Of a DNA stretch of 64,000 nucleotides, positions 57,178 to 64,000 are shown piece by piece (position 1 is the stretch's first letter; every line of letters starts with the position of its first letter). The DNA lies in contig QXCR01000071.1 of the NCBI GenBank assembly GCA_004380135.1, positions 1 through 64,000 on the forward strand, written 5' to 3'. The DNA comes from Stemphylium vesicarium (Eukaryota > Ascomycota > Dothideomycetes > Pleosporales > Pleosporaceae). Below the pieces are notes generated by a model that was not told the DNA's origin, made no database searches, and saw only the letters and a program-made list of their open reading frames with translations. A program made the position numbers and the translations under genes.

Positions 57178-58844
57178 ATGGCCAAAGGAATGTATGTAGG
57201 ATGGCTTTTGCAGTAATAATGGCGCTTCTAGTACGTGTATGTGTAGTCTTTCATGTGATGACTTGAAGCTGTTGTGAGTGATTTAGAGTTGACGGTGAAT
57301 TCAAATTTTCGTGGATGCTCACCCATGTCTGGATTCAGTACTTGTGGCCAGGAGGGCAAAAGATGGCCTTCTCCCTTCCATGTCAAATTTGGGTCTCGGT
57401 GTAGTAACAAATCTCGACTTGCAGGCAGGAAGCATACGTAGGTACCTGGCCTGATTACCACTGCCGACAATATTGCTTCTTGGCTGCTGCACAAACTTTA
57501 CTTCCTTACCTCCAATTCACTACTTTATTTGGTTCCAAAATATGTTTCAATTCTACGATCCAAAACGTCGACGGAGCTGTCCATGTTCTCGACACCACTA
57601 AGCTCGCTATGAGATAGATTAAAAAGTTAGGCTCGGGGATTGTATGTCCTGTGCCGCATCTTGTCGTAAGAAATAGGACTTGTCCTCATCGATGCGGTAC
57701 ATTCTTATGCATCTTTGCTGCGCGACTAGCTCGTCGCAAGTGTGATCTGAATGGTGTATTCAAAACCTTCTCTCGGTCTTTGTCTCCTTCCTTTTTTTTA
57801 TATTGCAGGCAGTTTCCGCATGACTTTCTTTACCAAAAAAAAACTCGGTCCAAAAATGACATGTTTGTTGCCAAAAAGCACTCAACTCCGAGGCATGTTT
57901 TCTGCGTTTATCTAAAAAGCTGAAGCACCATACAACATCCGCCCGACCCTTTACGCAATACATCAATTTATCTCCTGTCCAAATTTTTGACGGATGAATT
58001 TCGAGGTTTCGATCCTACTACAGTTAAATATAGTCTAGAGAGTCAAATGCCAATACGCCTGTGCTTGAAGAATCTCAGCCACATGATATCGTTGTATTTG
58101 CCTAGAGGGCTCGGCCTCCACACAATTTACGTCCCCCACTCTCTTCGTAGTCATCTTGATGAGCTGACTACAAAGGCCTTCTTCTCCCCTGCGCAACCTT
58201 CCTCTACACCTTTCCTTCTTTTCTGGACAAAAACGGTTGGCGAAGCGCACGATGTGTCTCTCCAAAAGGATACCGGAACACAGATATGTTTGGCGCTTTC
58301 CTGCTCTCCCCGAAGCCTATACCGTAAAATATCCACAACTACTACGCAGGTCTCTTCTTTTGGCAGATCATCAAAACCAAGTGTTTCTTTACTGCAGCGC
58401 CAACTCGTGCGGTGCTTCGGTTAGCTACTGAAATATGCCGTCAAATCTACCTTATCCTCAGCGCTTCACTGTACACATTAGGATGCCTCTTGTTCCGAAA
58501 AGGAACAGTAGAGGTTTTTATGTGCGCTTCTGTTTTCTCGTGTTTAAATGGCGCTCGATCCATCAATATGTCCCTGCCGTTCCTCTCCGTTCCGACAAAA
58601 GAAATCGGCCGTGTGTGGCTTAACCACGGCTATGAGGGGATATAAACCATCTTCGGTGCATTTTGTGTCTGTGTTACTACACTTTCTTTAAGACAGTGTT
58701 ACTCTGAAAGAAATCCAAGGCAAGCATATGTGTCAACTGACCTTCACATCTCATCAATTCAAAGTAACCCACTTTAGAAAAACGAAGATGGGTGTTCGTT
58801 ATGGGGAAGAAGTCTGCGTTGCTGTTTGTTACTACCAACATATC
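57178..58844. other. Long convergent 3' region, nothing recognised
   Basis: About 1.7 kb lies between the stops of the Ybp1-like gene (+) and the Zn2Cys6 factor (-). Part of it (about 57530-58000) is visibly A/T-rich with homopolymer runs. No domain-bearing frame was found. Confidence 0.4.
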
Positions 58845-61242
58845 CTAAAAGCCCTGCCCGTTCATACCCCCGAAACTCATCCCGCTATACGGCCCGCCCT
58901 GCGGCACCCAACCCCCAAAATTATCCGCAGAAAGATCATTCCACAGGTACAAGTCACCGTTTTGAAACGCCGCCGAGAAGTCGCCCATATCTGGTGTGAA
59001 TGTCGTTTGATCACCAATCCCTTGCGTGGGTGTAGTAGTGTCGAGCGCCATGTCGCTGGTATTCCATGGTGTCGTTGTTGCATAAGCATTCGCCATGTTG
59101 AAGTTTGGTACCGGCAATGGCGCTGGTTGCTGATGTTGTGCTGGGACGTGTGACGGATTAACCGCGGATGCAGCAGGTTGGGGATTCGGATCAGCAAACG
59201 CCGGCGTTTGGTTCCCTGTTGTCGTTCCGCTTTCCTCACTTGGTTGCGTTTTCCTCCTCTTCAGGTGTCGTTCTTCTTTTCGCCATTCTTGATACTCGTC
59301 CCACCAGCTCTTCAGCTTTGCCTCGAGCAGAAAGTTCCAATGACTGGGGTTTCGGCATTTTTGCGGTCCAGCCGCTTCACTTGTTTTTCTTAGCACGATG
59401 TCGAGATAGTAGCCTACTTTGAGGTTCTGGCTTTCTAGCAGTTCGCCCATTTCCGCGTCAGTACCGACGGCGTAGTCGGCCTTCATCAAGGTGACTAGCG
59501 AATAGACCGCTCGAACATAAAGGGCGTTGGGTGATTTGCGTATCTCGTCGACGGGAACCGAGATAAAGAGGTCCAGCATCATATGTGCTGCGCTTATGCA
59601 TTTCGTTGTCGCGTTGATTTGTAGCGCCGATCGGGAGAGAAGTGATTCGGGTTGTATGCAGTCGTCGTCGAGAGCGGGGAGAGTAATGTATCTATTCTTG
59701 AACTCGATGACTAGAACGTTGTAGTCAGAATTGAGAAACGGTTCGAATAAGTGCGGACTCTCTTACCATCGTAGCGTCCTCCATCCATACCAAACTCCCA
59801 CATAGACAGCATATCCGCGTAATACTCAAGCTGAAGGTTTACTGAAGAGATTAGTAGGATATTTTTCTAGAGTCAGGATCTAACTTACACGTCATCACAT
59901 CGTCGGGAAACGATTTCCTCCAATCTTGCATCCTCCGGTCGAAAATACGCAGAATGATCTGCATGCGTAGCTCCGAGAGACTAAAACTGGTACTTGCATC
60001 GTCGAAGCCAAATGCCGTATTTGCTTCATCCGCAATTCTCTGAAGCTTCAGCCAAGCGACTATCCTCTTGTCTTCCAATAGTTTAGACTTCTCCAGAATT
60101 CCGAAACACTCCTCCATCCAGCTGTTGAACAATAGGATATTAGGCCGTTTCAGCCTCATTGAAAATCCAGCACTGATGATATAGAGCAATAAGATAGTGC
60201 GGCAATGCTCCAATAGCTCCTCGGGCGAAGATATCTTTTGCAAAGATCGGATGGCACGTTTGGGTAGTTGTTCGTGCGTTCTGGGCTTCGATGTCAAGCC
60301 TAGTTCTAGTGCCATTGATGCTGCCATGTTGACCCACTGGTAGATCTGCAATTGACCTGGCGTTTTCGAAGGCGAGTAGTACACCACAGTGACGATCAAC
60401 GCCTGGATAGCCTGGACGGACTTCTCGCCCTTGATGAAAGCGGAACGGGCGTAGAGTAGCACCGCTTCTTCATGGAGTCGGTCTGACAGAGCAGAACCTT
60501 TGGAGTGTGCAGCTGCAGCCATGATAGCATGAAAGAGTGCAGGTTTGTTTGCTCGAAGATCGAAAACATCCCAGTGCTTTGGGATAGTGATGCCTGGACA
60601 AGCAGTGACCAGCTCCTTTCGCCAAATCCCCAGTAATTCCCGAGCCAGATCCTCCGAAACGACACCGCGATCTATTATGTCGTTATCGGAGGATCCGAGG
60701 AACTCTTTGGGTGCGCCAGTGTCAGCTGTTTCAGCTGTTGGCGTTTTTCCGATAGGTGCGGCAAAACTACCAAATCTCGATCTTGTCGCTGTGGTCGCTG
60801 TGCTCGAATGCCTCTGAACAGGCGGTGGAAGCTCCTCCTCAATAGTTCCTTGTTCGTCTGACTCTTCGTCTCCAGACTCATGCTCGCTGACATCGTTAGA
60901 TGAGCGTGTGTTCGTCTTTAACATGCTACGCATCTGCTGTATCTCCTTCTCCAGCTCTGTGACTCGCACATCTGTTCTTTTTCGTTGTCGCCTCTTGGCT
61001 GGCGGCGCAAAGATACAAGTCCGGTTGGCTTTGGCGCATCGCTGACACTGAGATGAGCTTGCGTCTGGGTTCATGAGACATCGCACTTTTGAGATACGAC
61101 ACGCTTCACAGGCGCGATTCAACGGCTGATCCTGGGATTTCTTCGGTGCTTCCGAGTCAGGGCTGTTGACGAGTTGCTTCGGCATTGTCCGGGCGTTGTG
61201 TGTGCCGGGTTGTTCGGTGACCTCATTGGTCTGGCCCGTCAT
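58845..61242 (-). CDS. Zn2Cys6 fungal transcription factor
   Basis: Three exons (61242-59889, 59841-59767, 59710-58845; introns 47 and 56 nt) encode 764 aa. The N-terminal binuclear cluster has Cys45, 48, 55, 66, 69 and 76 (RACEACRISKVRC, CQRCAKANRTC), followed by a basic linker (AKRRQRKR) and a short coiled coil (VTELEKEIQQMRSMLK). This is the Gal4-type DNA-binding and dimerisation arrangement. The middle (about 200-640) is a fungal transcription-factor domain of the War1/Leu3-like kind, with HAIMAAAAHSKGSALSDRLH and NMAASMALELGL. The last 120 residues are Gln/Pro/Asn- and Gly-rich with acidic motifs, a plausible activation region. Targets are unknown; the neighbouring permease could be one, but this is only positional. 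Confidence 0.9.
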
Positions 61243-62394
61243 GTCGTTCCGGGATCTTCGTGATCATATAATCACGAAATGAAGCTCGAGTGATGGAATG
61301 CGAGGCCTATGGTATATAGGTATGAAGGCCCATGCATAACTCCTTTGAGATATCCTTGCTCTTGCTAACTGCGCAATTCCATCTTTGTCATCCAATAGCT
61401 CGACTAGCGCGAGGTACGAAAGTCCAGTGGCGATTTCCAGGGGAATGGCAACAATCGTTCGGTAGAAGCGGTTGTCGGCGCGTCTTTTGCGACACAAGGA
61501 AGGGAGCCAGCCGAGTGCAAGAGTTGATATACAGAAGGTCGTTGTATGACGAACATTGATGCCTGGGAGCCGTTGTCTAGGAAGGTCGCCGGCATGACCG
61601 GGTTTAGGGATGCATTAGCACTATTTGGTAACACAAGTGGGTCTAGCAGAAATCCTCGTGTTAAACCCGTCAGCGCGTCGCATGGCTTCTCCACAACGGG
61701 CGGATACATGCGTGCAACCACAGTACAGATTCACGCTGAGTCTCGCATATAGCTATCGCGATGATCAGAAGCCGAGAGCCAAAAGATGCGAAGATCGTTC
61801 TTGCGCACGCGGGTAGCTGCGTGGAAAACAATCCCACAACTGAACGCGTACTCGTTTAGAAGAGAAGGAATGCTTACGCGTTCAGGCACCCTGTTCTTGA
61901 CATGTGCATACGAAGAATGCGTGTTCATATGCGCCTTCCGTCACTCCGCTAAAGCGTGAGAAGGTCTCACAAACACCTGGCACGATTTGAAACGCGTTTT
62001 GCGGATCTAAGTTTATCCCTGTGCATCTCCCATACACCCCCAGGAAAACAAAAAGTCTATGATATCAGTCTTAGACGCACTCATTGCGGGGTCAAGATTG
62101 CCCCCACACCATGAGCAAGGCGCCCAATACATTATCCCACGGCAAGATAGAATCGCACGAAAGGGATGGGTGATGTTACGGAATGAATAGATTTGTTGAT
62201 GCTCGCCAGGGTCATCGAGATTGGTCATCGAACACAACGCGCCATGCCTCTCTGTCTGTATTCGTTGCTATTATTGAAGAAACACCCACCACAAGAGTTG
62301 CTGCGCGTGCCTCCTACTGCAGAACCGTGAAGCATACCCTCCCACCTTCTGAATGCGACGTGGACTCAAAACGTCCGTTGAAGACTACATCCGC
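61243..62394. promoter_or_regulatory. Upstream region of the Zn2Cys6 factor with three ACGCGT motifs
   Basis: This is the 5' region of the factor (-) and the 3' flank of the permease (-). ACGCGT occurs at 61844-61849, 61874-61879 and 61992-61997, 600-755 bp upstream of the factor's start. No gene was recognised. Confidence 0.4.
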
Positions 62395-64000
62395 CTAGCA
62401 AAGCCAAAACCAAAATTTCTCAAGTGCATTTCGCGGGATCTGTTCAGGCCATACCTCCGCATCAAGCGCCGCCTTACCACTCCAGATGTCCGCCTCGTGT
62501 GGCTTGACCATCTTGGTGCGCTTGAACACCTTCCAGAACCCAAAGAGCAGGCCGAAGATCAGAATACCAATGTAGGCTGTGAAGAAGCTGGTGAGTTCCT
62601 CGGATCCCCATGGCGTGGTAGTAAAAACCTTGAAGCCGTTGAAAAAGATGATGAGCGCAAAGTATGCAAAGGCTATCCAGGCCGAGTAAGGTTGCCACCT
62701 GCTCCTGAAGATCATACTGGAGCGATCGACGTTCTGAGCGATGCAGGCTTTGCGGAAGCGGGTGTATGTGTAGCAAATGGAGCACCATGTGAACAGCGAC
62801 GCGATCGTGGTCAAGTTCTGGAACCAAAGAAAGACGGTGTTCGCACCAGCGCTTACACTCATGTATGTGAGCAGAGAGATGGAAGCTGTAATCCCGACGC
62901 AGTAGTATGGAACACCGTTCTTGTTACACTTGAGGAGGAACTGGGGCGCCTGTTTATTTTGGGCAATACTGAACAGGTAGCGGGAGCCAGTGTATAGGAA
63001 GGCATTTCCGGACGAGGTGGCAGAAGTCAGGATAACGGCGTTGATGATGTGAGGTAGAACAGGGATACTAGCGTTCTTCATGGCGATGACCCAGGGCGAG
63101 GACTGGGCGCCTTTGGCGTTCTCGTCAGTTAGCTGAGGATCGTTCGAACTGATAGTCGTTCCGATGATGAAAGATCCAAGGACATAAAAGGTGATGATGC
63201 GCCAAAAGACACGTCGCACGGCCTTGGGGATGTTCTTGCGTGGGTTGGCTGCCTCACCAGCGGCAACGGCGACCATCTCAACACCACCGTACGAAAACGC
63301 TGCGTTGACTAGTGTTGACCAAAGGCCGGTAAATCGTCCAGTACTACCAGTCCCGACGTACTCTTTCATAGCGCCTTCCTTCCAATATCTGAAGCCTCTC
63401 CGGTCATGGTCGGGACCACCACCAAGCATGATGATCAAGCCAACGAGGAGTAGACCCAGGATAGTGAGAATCTTGATCGACGCAAATATGAATTCAGCTT
63501 CTCCATATATCGAAACTGCGAAAATATTTAGGAAGAGGATGATGGCGATGACGATGGTGATCCATACGGCAGGGTTGATCCTGGGCAACAAGGTCAGTAA
63601 CTGCTCGATATGTATAATCCTATGCACCACTCACTTTTCGTCTTGGTCCCAGAATTTGATCAGAACCGCCGCAGCAGAAATCTCAACACAGAGCGTAATC
63701 GAGCTGTTGTACCAGTTGTTCCAACCGACAGCAAAACCAAGAGCAGGATCCGCATATCGAGCAGCGTACTGAGGAATAGCACCAGGAAGGGGAAGCCATG
63801 TAGCCATCTCGCCGAGACATTGCATCATGGCAAAGATGGCAACACCTGTGATGGTATATCCAAGTAGCACAGAGACAGGGCCAGCATTCGCGAATGCACC
63901 GCCGATACCGAGGAACAGGCCCGTACCAATGGTACCACCCAAAGCAATGAACTGGATATGACGAGACTTGAGACCTCGCTGGACGTATCCATAGTCCTCA
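62395..64000 (-). CDS. Amino-acid permease (fungal YAT/GAP1-type), 5' end outside the window
   Basis: Two exons are visible (64000-63635 and 63580-62395; 54-nt intron); the start lies beyond the window. The visible protein begins EDYGYVQRGLKSRHIQF, then GGTIGTGLFLGIGGAFANAG, the signature of the first membrane span of amino-acid permeases, and about eleven more hydrophobic spans follow. Family motifs include PGAIPQYAARYADPALGFA, WNNWYN and YGGVEMVAVAAGEAANPRKN. The C-terminus (WPEQIPRNALEKFWFWLC) ends in the FWFWLC-type tail seen in GAP1, where it controls endocytosis. It is a proton-coupled amino-acid importer of the plasma membrane; substrate range cannot be told. Confidence 0.92.

Overview
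This is nuclear DNA of a filamentous ascomycete, most likely a Dothideomycete of the order Pleosporales. The evidence is GT-AG introns of about 45-60 nt, compact intergenic regions, and fungal families such as DUF3176, DUF3433, DUF7580-type, Zn2Cys6 factors, Ybp1/DUF1760 and an Ams2/SPT21 factor. Genes lie on both strands with no operon logic. Names rest on recognising motifs in conceptual translations; no database search was run.

Layout. 1-364: a short element with 28-bp inverted ends and internal direct repeats. 758-6009: two divergent broken accessory genes, a DUF7580-type gene (-) and a C2H2 zinc-finger gene (+) with an unrecognised C-terminal half. 7039-15556: a core block of PIF1 helicase (-), PUB1-like RNA-binding protein (-), a MED2-like Mediator subunit (+) and a small conserved protein (+). 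16136-22572: two convergent broken membrane-protein genes, DUF3176 (+) and DUF3433 (-). 23592-26543: SurE-like phosphatase (-) and a naphthol/versicolorin-reductase-like SDR (+). 27663-34970: Ams2/SPT21-type regulator (-), Sm D2 (+) and dihydroxyacetone kinase (-). 35947-48364: F-box-like cysteine-rich protein (+), DUF1749 hydrolase (+), EDC3 (-), transglutaminase-like protein (-) and a protein with a cysteine cluster near its C-terminus (-). 51263-64000: B-type cyclin (+), LSM3 (-), YAP1-binding-protein homologue (+), Zn2Cys6 transcription factor (-) and an amino-acid permease (-) cut by the window end.

Themes. Four genes act on RNA (PUB1, Sm D2, EDC3, LSM3) and several on transcription or the cell cycle (MED2, Ams2/SPT21, cyclin B, two cysteine-cluster proteins). 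There is no sign of a biosynthetic cluster; the SDR and the DUF1749 protein stand alone.

The most notable signals are: (1) four accessory genes broken by nonsense codons and frameshifts beside intact housekeeping genes; (2) three ACGCGT (MluI cell-cycle box) motifs within 252 bp upstream of the Ams2/SPT21 gene, which also carries a second, Zn2Cys6-like cysteine cluster; (3) start codons in 7-20 nt micro-exons in four genes; (4) a possible in-frame GC/GT alternative donor inside RRM1 of PUB1. Exon boundaries were deduced by hand from splice consensus plus reading-frame and family continuity. No tRNA, rRNA, CRISPR or intact transposon was found.
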